Source of the DNA: Geosporobacter ferrireducens
GTDB lineage: Bacteria; Bacillota; Clostridia; Peptostreptococcales; Thermotaleaceae
Assembly: GCF_001750685.1 (NCBI RefSeq)
Contig: NZ_CP017269.1
Span: 1,529,416-1,593,415 of the forward strand
Direction: 5' to 3'
Length of the DNA stretch: 64,000 bases
The stretch's first letter is position 1. Each line of letters opens with the position of its first letter. Position numbers and translations under genes: made by a program. Below are positions 16,713 to 27,119 of the stretch, piece by piece. The notes below the pieces were generated by a model. It ran no database searches. It was not told where the DNA came from and worked only from the letters and a program-made list of their open reading frames with translations.

Positions 16713-18779
16713 TTATACAATCCCTATTGCTGTAATGAACAGATCGATCAACTTTATGGCTGCGAATGGTGCAATAATGCCGCCGACGCCGTATACAAGC
16801 AAATTCTTTCTTAAAAGCTTATCAGCCGGAAGTTCTTGATACTTAACGCCTTTTAACGCTAAAGGAATCAATCCTATAATGATAAAGGCATTGTAGATCA
16901 CTGCCGAAAAAACTGCACTTTCCGGGCTTGATAAACCCATAATATTCAACTTGCCCAGCACTGGATACATGCCTACAAACAATGGTGGTATGATGGCAAA
17001 ATACTTTGCGATATCATTTGCAATACTAAAAGTCGTTAAAGCACCTCTTGTCATTAATAGCTGCTTTCCGATCCTTACGATATCGATAAGCTTTGTCGGA
17101 CTTGAATCTAAATCCACCATATTTCCTGCTTCCTTAGCGGCTTGGGTTCCTGTATTCATGGCAACAGCTACATCTGCTTGAGCCAGGGCCGGTGCGTCAT
17201 TTGTACCATCACCGGTCATAGCGACTAAATGACCTTTTTGTTGGTATTCTCGAATTAGTTCAAGCTTTGCTTCCGGCGTTGCTTCTGCTAAAAAATCATC
17301 CACGCCTGCTTCAGCGGCAATCGCTGCTGCAGTTAACGGATTATCACCTGTTATCATAATCGTTTTAATACCCATCTTTCTCAGGTCTTCAAACTTTTCT
17401 TTTACTCCTGATTTTATGATGTCTTTTAAATAAATAACGCCGAGCACCTTATTATTCTTAGCAACAACCAGAGGCGTTCCACCTGCTTTTGAAATAGACT
17501 CCACAATTTCTTGGCAGCTCTTCGGGAAATTTCCGCCTTTACTTTCAACATAGCTTTTTACTGCATCAGCAGCCCCTTTGCGAATTTCATCCGCTCCAAT
17601 ATCAACACCGCTCATTCTCGTTTTGGCTGAGAAAGGAATAAACTTCGCTTTTAATTCATTCAAATTTCTTCCCCTCAAACCATAGTTCTCTTTTGCCAAA
17701 ACTACAATACTTCTGCCTTCCGGTGTTTCATCCGCCAATGAACTTAACTGTGCCGCATCTGCCAGCTCTTTTTCACTTACACCTTGCACGGGTTTAAATT
17801 CGCTGGCCCGTCTATTTCCCAATGTGATCGTTCCTGTTTTATCTAGCAGTAATGTATCCACATCCCCGGCAGCCTCTATTGCTCTGCCTGATGTTGCTAG
17901 TACATTGGCTTGATTTAACCGGCTCATACCAGCAATACCAATCGCCGACAGAAGTGCACCGATCGTAGTAGGTGCTAGGCATACCAATAATGCAATCAAG
18001 GCAGTGATGGATGTAACTTCTCCTCTGCCACTCTGTTCTACTCCAAAAACACTATAGGGATAAAGCGTTGCTGTTACTACCAAGAAAATAATTGTAAGGG
18101 TTGTCAGTAATATTTGTAATGCAATCTCATTGGGTGTTTTCTGTCTTGTAGCACCTTCAACCATGGCGATCATTTTATCAAGAAAACTTTCTCCGGCTTC
18201 TGCAGTCACTCTTATCATCAGCCAATCGGACAACACTGTAGTTCCTCCGGTTACGGCACTTCTGTCTCCTCCGGATTCCCTTATAACAGGAGCACTCTCG
18301 CCAGTGATTGCGCTCTCATCAACAGATGCTGCACCTTCAATTACTTCTCCATCAGCCGGAATTTGCTCACCAGCTTTTACAAATACAATATCTCCTTTTT
18401 TCAGTTGTGAGGATTTGACCATTTCAAAAGAAGCATTTCTATCCGGATTTTCTAATTTTTTAGCCGATACATCTTTCTTTGCTTTTCTTAAGCTCTCCGC
18501 TTGCGCCTTTCCCCTCCCCTCTGCAATGGCTTCAGCAAAGTTTGCAAAAATGACAGTAAACCATAGCAGCATTGAAATCCCAAATATAAAACCTGCATGA
18601 GCATCTGCATATCCGAATAATGCTCCGAAGAATAAGCCCGTTGTCAATATTGCTCCTATATACACCACAAACATGACTGGATTTTTAATTTGTGTTTTCA
18701 GCGACAATTTACATATGGAATCTTTTATGGCATTTATAAAGATATCTTTTGTGACAAATTTATTTTCTTCTTTTTTCAT
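16713..18779 (-). CDS. kdpB: KdpB, potassium-transporting P-type ATPase subunit
   Basis: 688 residues, the usual length. P-type motifs: ITGESAPV (about 158-165), phosphorylated Asp 313 in [26 protein letters not shown] and [22 protein letters not shown]. KdpB-type features include [12 protein letters not shown] and [21 protein letters not shown]. It powers uptake of K+ through KdpA. Spacing to kdpA is 27 bases and to kdpC 12 bases. Confidence 0.97.
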   Translation of the reverse strand: MKKEENKFVTKDIFINAIKDSICKLSLKTQIKNPVMFVVYIGAILTTGLFFGALFGYADAHAGFIFGISMLLWFTVIFANFAEAIAEGRGKAQAESLRKAKKDVSAKKLENPDRNASFEMVKSSQLKKGDIVFVKAGEQIPADGEVIEGAASVDESAITGESAPVIRESGGDRSAVTGGTTVLSDWLMIRVTAEAGESFLDKMIAMVEGATRQKTPNEIALQILLTTLTIIFLVVTATLYPYSVFGVEQSGRGEVTSITALIALLVCLAPTTIGALLSAIGIAGMSRLNQANVLATSGRAIEAAGDVDTLLLDKTGTITLGNRRASEFKPVQGVSEKELADAAQLSSLADETPEGRSIVVLAKENYGLRGRNLNELKAKFIPFSAKTRMSGVDIGADEIRKGAADAVKSYVESKGGNFPKSCQEIVESISKAGGTPLVVAKNNKVLGVIYLKDIIKSGVKEKFEDLRKMGIKTIMITGDNPLTAAAIAAEAGVDDFLAEATPEAKLELIREYQQKGHLVAMTGDGTNDAPALAQADVAVAMNTGTQAAKEAGNMVDLDSSPTKLIDIVRIGKQLLMTRGALTTFSIANDIAKYFAIIPPLFVGMYPVLGKLNIMGLSSPESAVFSAVIYNAFIIIGLIPLALKGVKYQELPADKLLRKNLLVYGVGGIIAPFAAIKLIDLFITAIGIV

Positions 18780-18806
18780 CTTCTACAACTCCCTTCACAG
18801 ATCACA

Positions 18807-20552
18807 TTATCTAAATATCATTTGAAGATGTTCTACTAAAGGTCCTAATGCTAATGCCGGGAAGAAGCTTAATGCCCCGACCATTAATACAACTGCAATC
18901 AGCAGGCTGATAAATAGCGTATTATGCGTAACAAGTGTACCTGAAGTAACGGGTATGGTTTTCTTCTTTGCAAGGGAACCGGATATGGCAATCATCGGCA
19001 GCATGGGTCCAAATCTGGCCAGCAGCATTGCGATCCCCAGCGTAATATTTAAAAATACAGTGTTTGCGTTAAACCCTGCAAAAGCACTGCCATTGTTATT
19101 TCCTGCCGATGAATAGGCATAAAGTATTTCTGAGAATCCGTGGGGTCCAGGATTATTGAGCGAGTCCATAACACCGGGATTTACAGCAGCAATGGCAGTT
19201 CCTATTAATACCGTCACAGGCGGTATTAATACGGCCAGAGATGCCATTTTCATCTCAAAGGGTTCAATCTTTTTACCCAGGTATTCCGGCGTTCTGCCCA
19301 CCATCAGTCCAGCCACAAAAACAGCTACGATCACAAAGGCAAGCATGCCGTACAGTCCTGAACCAACACCGCCAAATATAACTTCTCCAAGCTGCATCAG
19401 AAGCAATAATGGCAATCCACCCAGCGGTGTATACGAATCATGCATCGAATTTACAGAACCATTGGAAGCTGCTGTGGTAGCGGTAGCCCATATAGACGAA
19501 TTCACGATTCCAAATCTTACTTCTTTTCCTTCCATATTTCCGCCGGATTGGTCCATGGAATAAGCCAAATCAACTTGGCTATTTTGACTTAATTGCGGTG
19601 TTCCTATTTGCTCCAGGGTCACTACTAAAGCAAGGCATAGGACGAATACAATCATCATGGCAATAAATAGTGCTCTGCCCTGCCGCATGTCTTTCACAAG
19701 ATAACCAAAAGAAAAGCATAACGCTAAAGGTATCAGCAAAATTGACAGCATTTCCAATAAATTTGACAATGGTGTTGGATTTTCTAAAGGATGGGCTGAA
19801 TTAACACTAAAAAATCCTCCCCCATTTGTTCCCAATTGTTTAATGGCAATCTGGCTTGCCGCAGGCCCCATTGCAATCCTTTGGGTAGTGATTACTGATC
19901 CGTCATCCAGAACGAGCGGTTCAATAATAGATACCTCCTGGTAAGGTTTAAGGTTTTGTACCACACCCTGGGAAACAAGCATGAGTGCTAATAGAATGGA
20001 CAGCGGTAGCAGTACATACAATGTTCCCCTAAGCATATCCGCCCAAAAGTTACCGATTTTTGCAGTCTCTTTTCTGCTGAATCCCCGTATCAAAGCAAAT
20101 AATACAGCCATTCCACCCGCCGCCGATATGAAATTTTGTGCTGTAAGTCCTGCCATCTGCGTGAAGTAACTTAAAGTGGTTTCCCCGCCATATGCTTGCC
20201 AGTTTGTATTCGTTGTAAAGCTCATGGCTGTATTAAAAGCAAGATCAGATGGGACAGAGCCTAATTTTTCAGGATTAAAAGGCAATATCCCTTGCAATTT
20301 TTGTATAAAGAAAACAAACAAAAACCCAAACCCACTATACATTACAACCGCTTTCAAATACTCCTTCCAATCCATTTCACGATCTTTTTCTGTTCCTATT
20401 AATTTATATATAAAATTTTCTACCGGCCTTAAAAGAGGGCTTAAGGCTACTTTTTCCCCTTCATATACCTTAGCCATGTATTTACCTAATGGTTTTCCAA
20501 GTAAGACTAATAGAATCAGATACAATGCGATTTGCGTAATAATATTCATCAT
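18807..20552 (-). CDS. kdpA: KdpA, potassium-binding translocating subunit
   Basis: 581 residues with about ten membrane segments. The four selectivity-filter loops characteristic of KdpA are all visible: TTNTNWQAYGGE, LGTNGGGFFSVNSAHP, TAASNGSVNSMHD and AGNNNGSAFAGF. Two adjacent ATG codons are possible (20552 or 20549); the first overlaps the stop of kdpF by four bases, giving translational coupling. Confidence 0.97.
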   Translation of the reverse strand: MMNIITQIALYLILLVLLGKPLGKYMAKVYEGEKVALSPLLRPVENFIYKLIGTEKDREMDWKEYLKAVVMYSGFGFLFVFFIQKLQGILPFNPEKLGSVPSDLAFNTAMSFTTNTNWQAYGGETTLSYFTQMAGLTAQNFISAAGGMAVLFALIRGFSRKETAKIGNFWADMLRGTLYVLLPLSILLALMLVSQGVVQNLKPYQEVSIIEPLVLDDGSVITTQRIAMGPAASQIAIKQLGTNGGGFFSVNSAHPLENPTPLSNLLEMLSILLIPLALCFSFGYLVKDMRQGRALFIAMMIVFVLCLALVVTLEQIGTPQLSQNSQVDLAYSMDQSGGNMEGKEVRFGIVNSSIWATATTAASNGSVNSMHDSYTPLGGLPLLLLMQLGEVIFGGVGSGLYGMLAFVIVAVFVAGLMVGRTPEYLGKKIEPFEMKMASLAVLIPPVTVLIGTAIAAVNPGVMDSLNNPGPHGFSEILYAYSSAGNNNGSAFAGFNANTVFLNITLGIAMLLARFGPMLPMIAISGSLAKKKTIPVTSGTLVTHNTLFISLLIAVVLMVGALSFFPALALGPLVEHLQMIFR

Positions 20553-20638
20553 AGCTCTTCCCCCTTCATCAATACAAAAAACAAATATACCAGCAAAACA
20601 ACTACAGTTATTAAGGAAACAACCTGAATAAAATTCAT
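20549..20638 (-). CDS. kdpF: KdpF small membrane subunit
   Basis: A 29-codon ORF (starts MNFIQVVSLITVV, ends FFVLMKGEEL) consisting of one hydrophobic helix. It ends in TGA overlapping the first kdpA ATG by four bases and has AAGGGTGG upstream. Length, hydrophobic profile, location and overlap agree with KdpF, which stabilises the KdpABC complex at the membrane. Confidence 0.88.
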   Translation of the reverse strand: MNFIQVVSLITVVVLLVYLFFVLMKGEEL

Positions 20639-20640
20639 AT

Positions 20641-20790
20641 GCACCACCCTTTCAAGTTTATTTATATTTTTATTTTATCAACCTGGATATAAATATTGGA
20701 TTAAGACCAGAGTGGATGGTATAAAGATTTTGTTAAGGTTTTTATTCTCACATAAACAGATTCCAATCTCTCTCCCCGCACATATGATGA
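20641..20790 (-). promoter_or_regulatory. Upstream region of the kdp operon
   Basis: This divergent spacer must hold the kdp promoter. On the minus strand there is a T/A-rich stretch with CTTTATACC (about 20728-20720) resembling the TTTATA element of known KdpE sites, and TTGATAAAAT closer to kdpF. No pair of hexamers at ideal spacing is convincing, so the exact promoter is not assigned. Confidence 0.35.
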
Positions 20791-20820
20791 TAGAAAGGTG
20801 ATTTTGGAGGTGATAGAAAA

Positions 20821-21528
20821 GTGTTTCCCTTTACGCGGGCATTAAGATTAGGATCAAGGGGTCAGGATGTACGGCATCTGCAAGAAAGGCTAAATACTTT
20901 GGGCTTTGATGCCGGTTTACAGGATGGAATTTTCGGCCCCAGGACACATCAGGCCGTGATTCAGTTTCAAGCCAGCAGAGGTCTGGAGGCTGACGGCATA
21001 GTCGGATTAGCTACTTACAGGGCTTTGTTTGATGTGGCAGGAAGAGCCCGAATTCTGGTAAATCTGGCACAGAGAAGATTATATCTCTATTTGGATGAAG
21101 TACTGCAAGCCTCTTATCCTGTTGCTATCGGTAAGCCTAGCACACCTACCCCAACGGGTACCTTTGCCGTAACAGAAAAGGCAATGAACCCCGGTGGGGT
21201 ATTTGGAACCCGCTGGATTCGTTTCTTTGAGGACTATGGTATCCATGGAACCAATAATCCTGCTTCTATCGGCAACGCCGTATCTAATGGCTGCGTCCGT
21301 ATGTACAATGAGGATGTGAACTTTATCTATGCTGTGGCAACCATCGGTACAGAGGTTAGGATCATCCCTTCTGAAAGAAGTTTCCGTACCTATACGGTGC
21401 AGCCTGGAGACACCTTGTATTCCATTGCTTTGAGATTTGGTGTATCCTTTGAAGGTCTTCTTAGCGCAAATGTAGGTGTGGCTGACGTGGATGTGATCTA
21501 TGTAGGACAGCAGCTGATTATTCCATAA
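20821..21528 (+). CDS. Peptidoglycan-binding / L,D-transpeptidase / LysM protein
   Basis: 235 residues starting at GTG with TTGGAGGTGATAG upstream. Domain order: PG_binding_1 helices (about 8-70: LRLGSRGQDVRHLQERLNTLGF), YkuD L,D-transpeptidase (about 76-183) with His 142 (IHGTNN) and catalytic Cys 158 (SNGCVRMYNEDV), and a LysM domain (about 190-235: YTVQPGDTLYSIALRFGV). It would make 3-3 cross-links or attach proteins in peptidoglycan. No signal peptide is visible, as in YkuD-type spore-associated enzymes. It is divergent from kdp. Confidence 0.93.
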   Translation: MFPFTRALRLGSRGQDVRHLQERLNTLGFDAGLQDGIFGPRTHQAVIQFQASRGLEADGIVGLATYRALFDVAGRARILVNLAQRRLYLYLDEVLQASYPVAIGKPSTPTPTGTFAVTEKAMNPGGVFGTRWIRFFEDYGIHGTNNPASIGNAVSNGCVRMYNEDVNFIYAVATIGTEVRIIPSERSFRTYTVQPGDTLYSIALRFGVSFEGLLSANVGVADVDVIYVGQQLIIP

Positions 21529-21550
21529 AAGAAAAACTTATGCATGTTAA

Positions 21551-21600
21551 AAAGGTAAGCACATATTTTGCAAAATATGATTGCTTACCTTTCTATTTTG
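21551..21600 (+). terminator. Terminator after the L,D-transpeptidase
   Basis: AAAGGTAAGCA (21551-21561) pairs with TGCTTACCTTT (21582-21592), with a second perfect palindrome ATATTTTGCAAAATAT in the loop, followed by a T-rich tail. Confidence 0.75.
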
Positions 21601-21635
21601 TATCCTTATCAGTCAACATTATTAACTTTGTTGCA

Positions 21636-21716
21636 GGGGACAGGTTCCTTGTCCCAGTCAAACTCTATCAATTAATATATAGTCTCATTTGTGTCAACAA
21701 TCCCGTCCCCTTGACA
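21636..21716. repeat. REP-like imperfect palindromes (GGGACA/TGTCCC type)
   Basis: GGGGACAGGTTCCTTGTCCC (21636-21655) is an imperfect palindrome, and a related CGTCCCCTTGACAGG lies at 21704-21718, running into the 3' end of the protease gene. Similar words occur at 22892-22909 and at both ends of the RAYT relic (28065-28083, 28422-28440). Confidence 0.5.
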
Positions 21717-22524
21717 GGTCCTCAACATATGTGACTTTTTTGTTTCTTTTTAAATATATTCCAAGAAACGCCGCTGCAGTTGCCAGATACAGTACAGAAA
21801 AAATTGCAAAAAAAGTAGCAGCACCTGCAAAGAAACTTAATGAAAAATTAAAACAGAAGTGAATCCAGAACGCTATGAACAAATTATCACACTTCTTCAT
21901 AAATATTCCCATTATAATTGTTAAAGCCATCATCACGACTATATTTGCAACTATATAAATCAATGCCTGCAATCCAATGTAATCAGAAGCGACAAACCAA
22001 AGCGGCGTATGCCAAAATGCCCATACCACACCTAGAATGAGATTTCCTTTAATGAAACCATATCTTTCTTCCAGTTCCGGCCGCAAGTATCCACGCCATC
22101 CGGACTCTTCCCCAGATGGTCCCTGTAAAATCGTAAACAGAATCGTGCTGTATAGTGCAGATGGAACAAAAATAAGCTGTGCTGTAATAGATGTTTTCTC
22201 AATTGCAGACAGAATCAATACCGACAGCAAAAAAATACCAATTATTAAAACCGGTATAATCAAAATCAATCCAATTTTCAGTTTTTCTTTGAAAACTCTC
22301 TTATAGAATTTCTTAATATTCATATCGGTCTTTAGATTTTTTAGCATAATCAGAAGCACTATAGTTGGTGACCAGCTGCACAATACTGTAATCCATTTCA
22401 TGACAATAGTTGGAGCGTGTAACACCATAGATGCTAAACCGCCAATCCCTAAAATCATTACCCAAAACAATAGGTATGTATTGATTATATATTTCCACAT
22501 CACATCAATCTTCTTTCCTTTCAT
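21694..22524 (-). CDS. CPBP-family intramembrane metalloprotease
   Basis: 276 residues and about seven to eight membrane segments. Motif 1 is [10 protein letters not shown] (Glu 139, Glu 140, Arg 144); motif 2 is FWHTPLW (Phe 170, His 172); motif 3 is FWIHFCFN. This is the CAAX-protease/bacteriocin-processing (CPBP, Abi) family, membrane-embedded glutamate/zinc proteases often of unknown target. The ATG has GGGGGAAG upstream. The last residues (DLSRGRDC) are encoded within a repeat-like sequence, so the natural C-terminus may have been altered. Confidence 0.9.
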   Translation of the reverse strand: MKGKKIDVMWKYIINTYLLFWVMILGIGGLASMVLHAPTIVMKWITVLCSWSPTIVLLIMLKNLKTDMNIKKFYKRVFKEKLKIGLILIIPVLIIGIFLLSVLILSAIEKTSITAQLIFVPSALYSTILFTILQGPSGEESGWRGYLRPELEERYGFIKGNLILGVVWAFWHTPLWFVASDYIGLQALIYIVANIVVMMALTIIMGIFMKKCDNLFIAFWIHFCFNFSLSFFAGAATFFAIFSVLYLATAAAFLGIYLKRNKKVTYVEDLSRGRDC

Positions 22525-23040
22525 CTTTACTTCCCCCTTTTTCTATTTCATTAACTATCACATAGTTTTATATATAAAATAGATTATAATTTAGTGAGAT
22601 CTGTTTTCTTATACTTTTCCATTTTGTCTCCTGTCCTAAACTAATGTCCTCTACAGGACAATTACACATACATCTACGATATCATATACATTTTTTCCAA
22701 TCAATACATTAATTCTCATATAAACCATTTTTTGTCTTTTTTCAACAATTTTAAATTTCATCGGATTTATTGCTGCATTTTTACAATTACGCAAAACCCT
22801 ATATATTAATACAAATATTCTTATTTTTGCACACCGAATAGACCTCCCTAAATAAAAACTCCCCCAAACTTATAGTCTGAGGGAACATATAGGGACAAGG
22901 TACCTGTTCGAAACTACTGAAAAACGCTTCCTAAATACTAGAAAATCCTGTGTAAAACAAACTTAACCAATAGAGAAAAAAATCTGATTTGATATGATAG
23001 AGTTGTCAAGGGCAGCGGCTCCTTGAACCCTTCTTATGAT
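22525..23040 (-). other. AT-rich gene-free region with terminator and repeat fragments
   Basis: No supported gene. Contents: GGGACAAGGTACCTGTTC (22892-22909), related to the REP-like words elsewhere; a terminator at 22848-22885; and TTGTCAAGGGCAGCGGCTCC with TTGAACCCTT around 23004-23033, an imperfect dyad of unknown origin. Confidence 0.5.
22848..22885 (-). terminator. Terminator after the copper-amine-oxidase-N protein
   Basis: On the minus strand CCCTCAGACT, loop TATA, AGTTTGGGGG form a ten-pair stem (with GT wobbles) followed by AGTTTTTATTT. A near copy occurs at 52342-52374. Confidence 0.7.
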
Positions 23041-23110
23041 CTAACTTAGTTTAAAAAGAAGAATGCATATTAAATACACTAGTTTTGCTCATTTTCCACA
23101 GCTGGCATAT

Positions 23111-24013
23111 TTATCTTTTTTCGTTTACTGCCACTGCATCGGCGGTTGCCTGCATTGGATAGGATTCCTTAACCCCTCCGTCTATTATTATCTCTACATG
23201 ATTTCCTACTTCAAATTCTCTGCTGACATTTCTATAGCCAATAGCTATATCCTCTGAAATGTTTTCAAAGAAGCTCGTTTCTTTATTTACGGTTACCCAA
23301 ATCAGACCATTGACAGTGGTACTCTTAGAATCCACCAATATGCGTTTTCCGCCTTCCTCAATCTCCATTATTTTGCCTGCTACATCCGGCGCCTTAACTC
23401 TTGCATTTATGACAGGTGTTTTTGTGTCCTCTGATATTATATTGATCTTCTTTGCCACAGCTTGGGCCGGATAGGATTTTGCAATAGGACCCGTAAAGAC
23501 AGTCTCTAGAATATCTCCTTCTTTAATTTCCCCATAGGCAAAGTCCTTGGTTATTTCCACACCATCCTTCATTACTGTGGTTTGCATATTGACGGTCACA
23601 TAAGCTATATCCAGCATAGTGTCCTCCTCCAGCTTTCCTTCAACTAAAAAGGTTACACCATCCTTGCCCTTAACCAGATTTTTGACTACACCCCTTACAC
23701 CGATTTCATCCTTTTCTTCAATTATATCCCCAATAAGTATTGTCTTGCTTTCATTGTCCCAGCCAATGCTTAATCCGGTTAAATTGGCTATGGCCCTTAT
23801 AGGTAAGTAGGTGCTGCCATTTATTATTATTGGAGTTATTAACTCATTATTGGCGTCCTTTAGCGCAATAGCTTCATTGTTGTACTTCACCATTATATCC
23901 GGCCTCAGGGTAGCACTTACGTTATTGTATACCGTAGCTGCTCCCACCGTAGAGAAGCCTGCAGTTACTGCTATTCCACATATTAATACAGCCTTTGCAA
24001 ATTTTGATTTCAT
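23111..24013 (-). CDS. Secreted protein with copper amine oxidase N-terminal-like domain
   Basis: 300 residues with a signal peptide (KFAKAVLICGIAVTAGFSTVGAA, cleavage near residue 25). Residues about 35-95 match the copper amine oxidase N-terminal/stalk fold common in clostridial exported proteins: DIMVKYNNEAIAL, STYLPIRAIANLTGLSIGWDNESKTILI. The rest is made of beta-rich repeats with two similar segments ending TGPIAKSYPAQAVAK and DGGVKESYPMQATAD. It is not an oxidase. A wall or matrix role is likely. GAGGAGG supports the start. Confidence 0.85.
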   Translation of the reverse strand: MKSKFAKAVLICGIAVTAGFSTVGAATVYNNVSATLRPDIMVKYNNEAIALKDANNELITPIIINGSTYLPIRAIANLTGLSIGWDNESKTILIGDIIEEKDEIGVRGVVKNLVKGKDGVTFLVEGKLEEDTMLDIAYVTVNMQTTVMKDGVEITKDFAYGEIKEGDILETVFTGPIAKSYPAQAVAKKINIISEDTKTPVINARVKAPDVAGKIMEIEEGGKRILVDSKSTTVNGLIWVTVNKETSFFENISEDIAIGYRNVSREFEVGNHVEIIIDGGVKESYPMQATADAVAVNEKR

Positions 24014-24162
24014 GTCTTTTCCTCCTCGTATAGAATAATTAATTCGCTTTTATAGTAGTTAGACGATGAAAATTTTGCACCGGTTCCCTATCTGATAAGA
24101 TTTGTATAGGTCTTATTCTTCCACTCAGGTGCCTTATCGGTACTCCTAGTATTTTCATATAC

Positions 24163-24191
24163 AAAAAAATGGGATGCCTGAGCATCCCATT
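24163..24191 (-). terminator. Terminator after the ABC ATPase gene
   Basis: GGGATGC, loop CTGA, GCATCCC (24171-24187), extended by AAT/ATT pairs and followed on the minus strand by TTTTTTT. The stem touches the stop codon of the ATPase gene and ends the DUF169-ABC operon. Confidence 0.85.
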
Positions 24192-25227
24192 AACTGATTT
24201 TTTTTGTACTATCGAAGTAAATAATCAGTTCTTTATCAATTGATAAATATACCTCGTCATTTCTAGCAAACTGATTGTTGGCTTCAAACAAAGTATCGAC
24301 ATCTATAAGATTCCCATTTACCGATACTGTATAACGAATAATATTTCCTTGGGGAATAATCCGCTTGACGATTCCCTTAAAATAATAATTATTTTGAGTA
24401 TGTTCAGTACTTTCCTGCAAAGTCATCCCAATATTCTCTGGACGCATTGCATAGAAACCTTCTTTAACATGCTCAGCAGCTATCACTTGTTGAAAAGCCT
24501 CGTGGGATAATAAGTTGCAATGCCCCATAAAACTTGCGGCAAAAGTGGTCTTGGGATTTAAGTACAAGTCCATTGGGGAACCCACCTGTTCAACTTTGCC
24601 ATTGTACATTAAATAAATCCGATCAGACATTCTCAGGGCTTCTTCCTGGTCATGGGTCACAAAGACAGTTGTCATCCCTAATTGGTCATGTATTTCCTTG
24701 ATTTTTATCTGTAGCGCTTTTCTTAATTTAGCATCTATGGCACTAAACGGTTCGTCTAATAATAAAACTTTTGATTTGGTAACAATGCTTCTTGCTAAGG
24801 CCACACGTTGCTGTTCCCCGCCCGATAATTGTCCGGGATACTTATTTTCACTTCCCACTAGATCAACCATTTTCAGGGCGTTGGCAACCCTGCTTTTAAT
24901 TTCTGCTTGGCCAAGTCTTTGCATTTTTAAGCCAAAGGCAATATTTTTAGCGACTGTCATAGTCGGAAACAAACTATACTGCTGAAAAATCATACTAAGA
25001 TTTCTTTCTTTGGGTAAAGCGTAAGTAATATCTCTGTTGTCTAAAAAAATCTTGCCGCCGTCTACTTTTTCCAAACCTGCCAAACAGCGCAACAATGTAG
25101 TTTTCCCACAACCGGAAGGTCCTAACAAGGTAATAAACTCACCCTGCTCAATGGAAATGTTGATATTGTCTAAGACTCTTTTAGCAGCAAAGGATTTTTT
25201 AATGTTTTCAAATCTAATATAGTTCAT
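24190..25227 (-). CDS. ABC transporter ATP-binding protein
   Basis: 345 residues. Walker A GPSGCGKTT (about 37-45), Q-loop FQQYSLFP, signature LSGGEQQRVALARSI, Walker B KVLLLDEPFSAID, switch His in VTHDQEEA. A C-terminal TOBE-like segment (YFKGIVKRIIPQGNIIRYTVS) is present, unlike the shorter TauB/SsuB proteins, and recalls PotA/FbpC-type ATPases. It works with the SsuC-type permease and lipoprotein encoded upstream. The ligand is unknown. Confidence 0.92.
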   Translation of the reverse strand: MNYIRFENIKKSFAAKRVLDNINISIEQGEFITLLGPSGCGKTTLLRCLAGLEKVDGGKIFLDNRDITYALPKERNLSMIFQQYSLFPTMTVAKNIAFGLKMQRLGQAEIKSRVANALKMVDLVGSENKYPGQLSGGEQQRVALARSIVTKSKVLLLDEPFSAIDAKLRKALQIKIKEIHDQLGMTTVFVTHDQEEALRMSDRIYLMYNGKVEQVGSPMDLYLNPKTTFAASFMGHCNLLSHEAFQQVIAAEHVKEGFYAMRPENIGMTLQESTEHTQNNYYFKGIVKRIIPQGNIIRYTVSVNGNLIDVDTLFEANNQFARNDEVYLSIDKELIIYFDSTKKIS

Positions 25228-25248
25228 CGCTTTTTTCCATCTTTAAAG

Positions 25249-26274
25249 TTATTTAATTGTCTTCACAAATTGCATATCAATGATTTGATTATAAGGGATT
25301 GATGCATTAATTACGCCATTTTTGATAGCAAAATTTTCAACAGCTGTTTGAGATTCTTCAGATATATAGCCTGTTTTGGTAATAGCACCTTTTAAAATTG
25401 TAATTTTCTTAGCTAAAACATCTTCTTCCATGCCTTGGAATAAAGGCGCAACTAATTTAGCCACTTCTTCTGCACTATGTTCATTAATCCATTTTGTGCC
25501 TTTATGTACTGCATTTACAAAGTCTTGTACGACTTCAGGGTTTTTACTGGCAAACTCGCCTGTAGTAGTAATAATTTCTCCTGTAAAGACATCCGCTTTT
25601 AAGTACTTGGCAGCATCAGCCGGGTTGGAAGTATCCACTAACATATTGACATCCATACTTTGAATTTCTATCCGGTTATCAACATTGATGTAACTGGCTT
25701 TGATTTTTCCTTGACTTAAGGCTGTCATCGATGCACTGTAATCCAAATTAACAAAGGTAACATCTTTTTGGGGATCTAAGCCACCTTCTTTAAGAATAGC
25801 AGAGACAAAAGAGTAGGGTGCAGACCCTGGCATACCTGCAAAAATCGCTTGACCTTTCAGGTCTTTGACACTTTTAATATCTTTCGCCCCAACAAACCCA
25901 TAAAGTCTGGTATCCAAAACAGAATAGATAATCGAAGAATCTAATCCTTCTTGTTCTGCCTTTAGAACGGGTTCCTGAGACAACAAGCAAAATTGGGAAT
26001 CTCCTCCATGCATGCCCTGGAAGGCAATTGGCCCATCTTTATATAAGACGAATTCCGGAGCTAATCCCTCTTCCTGAAAATAGCCATTTTGATAAGCAAC
26101 ATAAACCGGTAACCAGCTTAAATTTCTAAACTCTGAAATCACCACCTTGGTTAACTCGTTACTGGTTTTTTCTGTTACAGGTTCTTTTTCTGCCGCTGTT
26201 TCTTTTGTGCCACATCCGATCATCAGGGTAGCCGACATAACCACTAAAACCATCATTGCAATAATTTTTTTCAT
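25249..26274 (-). CDS. ABC transporter substrate-binding lipoprotein (SsuA/ThiY/NMT1-like)
   Basis: 341 residues: lipoprotein signal with lipobox MIGC (Cys about residue 21). The mature part follows the NMT1/SsuA pattern (LPVYVAYQNGYFQEEGLAPEFVLYKDGPIAFQGMHGGDSQFCLLSQEPVLKA). Such proteins bind sulfonates, thiamine precursors, riboflavin or nitrate-like ligands. The start is supported by AAAGGAG. The operon gives no further clue to its ligand, except the DUF169 protein. Confidence 0.88.
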   Translation of the reverse strand: MKKIIAMMVLVVMSATLMIGCGTKETAAEKEPVTEKTSNELTKVVISEFRNLSWLPVYVAYQNGYFQEEGLAPEFVLYKDGPIAFQGMHGGDSQFCLLSQEPVLKAEQEGLDSSIIYSVLDTRLYGFVGAKDIKSVKDLKGQAIFAGMPGSAPYSFVSAILKEGGLDPQKDVTFVNLDYSASMTALSQGKIKASYINVDNRIEIQSMDVNMLVDTSNPADAAKYLKADVFTGEIITTTGEFASKNPEVVQDFVNAVHKGTKWINEHSAEEVAKLVAPLFQGMEEDVLAKKITILKGAITKTGYISEESQTAVENFAIKNGVINASIPYNQIIDMQFVKTIK

Positions 26275-26316
26275 TTCTTGTCTCCTTTAAAATTATTTGT
26301 AATTCATTTGGTGAAA

Positions 26317-27108
26317 TCACTTGCTTTCCATATTCATAGATAAATTGGCTTCCACCCTCCAGCGAAGGACATATTTTTCAACCTTATCCAAACACCAATT
26401 TAATACAATACCTACTACCAGCAAGATGATGATACAGGACATAACTCTGCGAACCATAAAGAAAGAAGTCGCATAGGTGATCATCCAGCCAAAGCCACCG
26501 GCAGCACCCATATACTCGCCTATAATCGCACCTACCATACAGGCTCCCACCCCAGCTCTGATACCTGAAAGGATCCAGGGCATACATGCCGGTAATACTA
26601 CATACCACAAGGTTTGAAAAGAATTGGCGCCAAGGATATGGGCAGATTCAACTAAATTTTGTTCGATGTTTTTGATGGCATTATAAGTTGCAAAAAATAC
26701 ACAAAAGAACACCATTAGACTTGCTAAAAAAACTTTTGATGTTAACCCCAGACCAAACCATAAAACATACACTGGTGCTAATGCCAACTGGGGAATACCA
26801 TTAATTGCAGTCAAAATCGGGGTAAAAATTTTTCCCAGCGTGACAAACTGACCAAATAAAATCCCTAGCAAAATTCCGATGGTTGTTCCATAAAACAAAC
26901 CTAAGAAGGCTTCTTTCAGAGTAATTGAGGTATGATAAACTAAATCCCCACTTTTGGCAAAAGTAATTAAATCTTTGACGATTTCGCTGGGATAACTGGT
27001 AAAAAAGGGATTATACCAACGATTGATCGCAGACCATTCCCATAATGCGATCAATCCTACAACCAGCAGAGTTCGCGTCGCAATAATCAATATTCTCTTT
27101 CTATCCAT
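26317..27108 (-). CDS. ABC transporter permease (SsuC/TauC/ThiX family)
   Basis: 263 residues and six membrane segments. The ATPase-contact loop lies around residues 150-185 (NLVESAHILGANSFQTLWYVVLPACMPWILSGIRAGVG), the EAA-type motif of this family. It follows the DUF169 gene by 11 bases and is followed by the binding protein after 42 bases. The partner genes are on both sides, so the import system is complete: permease, lipoprotein, ATPase. Confidence 0.9.
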   Translation of the reverse strand: MDRKRILIIATRTLLVVGLIALWEWSAINRWYNPFFTSYPSEIVKDLITFAKSGDLVYHTSITLKEAFLGLFYGTTIGILLGILFGQFVTLGKIFTPILTAINGIPQLALAPVYVLWFGLGLTSKVFLASLMVFFCVFFATYNAIKNIEQNLVESAHILGANSFQTLWYVVLPACMPWILSGIRAGVGACMVGAIIGEYMGAAGGFGWMITYATSFFMVRRVMSCIIILLVVGIVLNWCLDKVEKYVLRWRVEANLSMNMESK

Positions 27109-27119
27109 AAGCTTTCTGT

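Noticed and set aside
18130..18600. 156-codon ORF opposite kdpB
   Set aside because: Antisense shadow of the ATPase gene without ribosome site.
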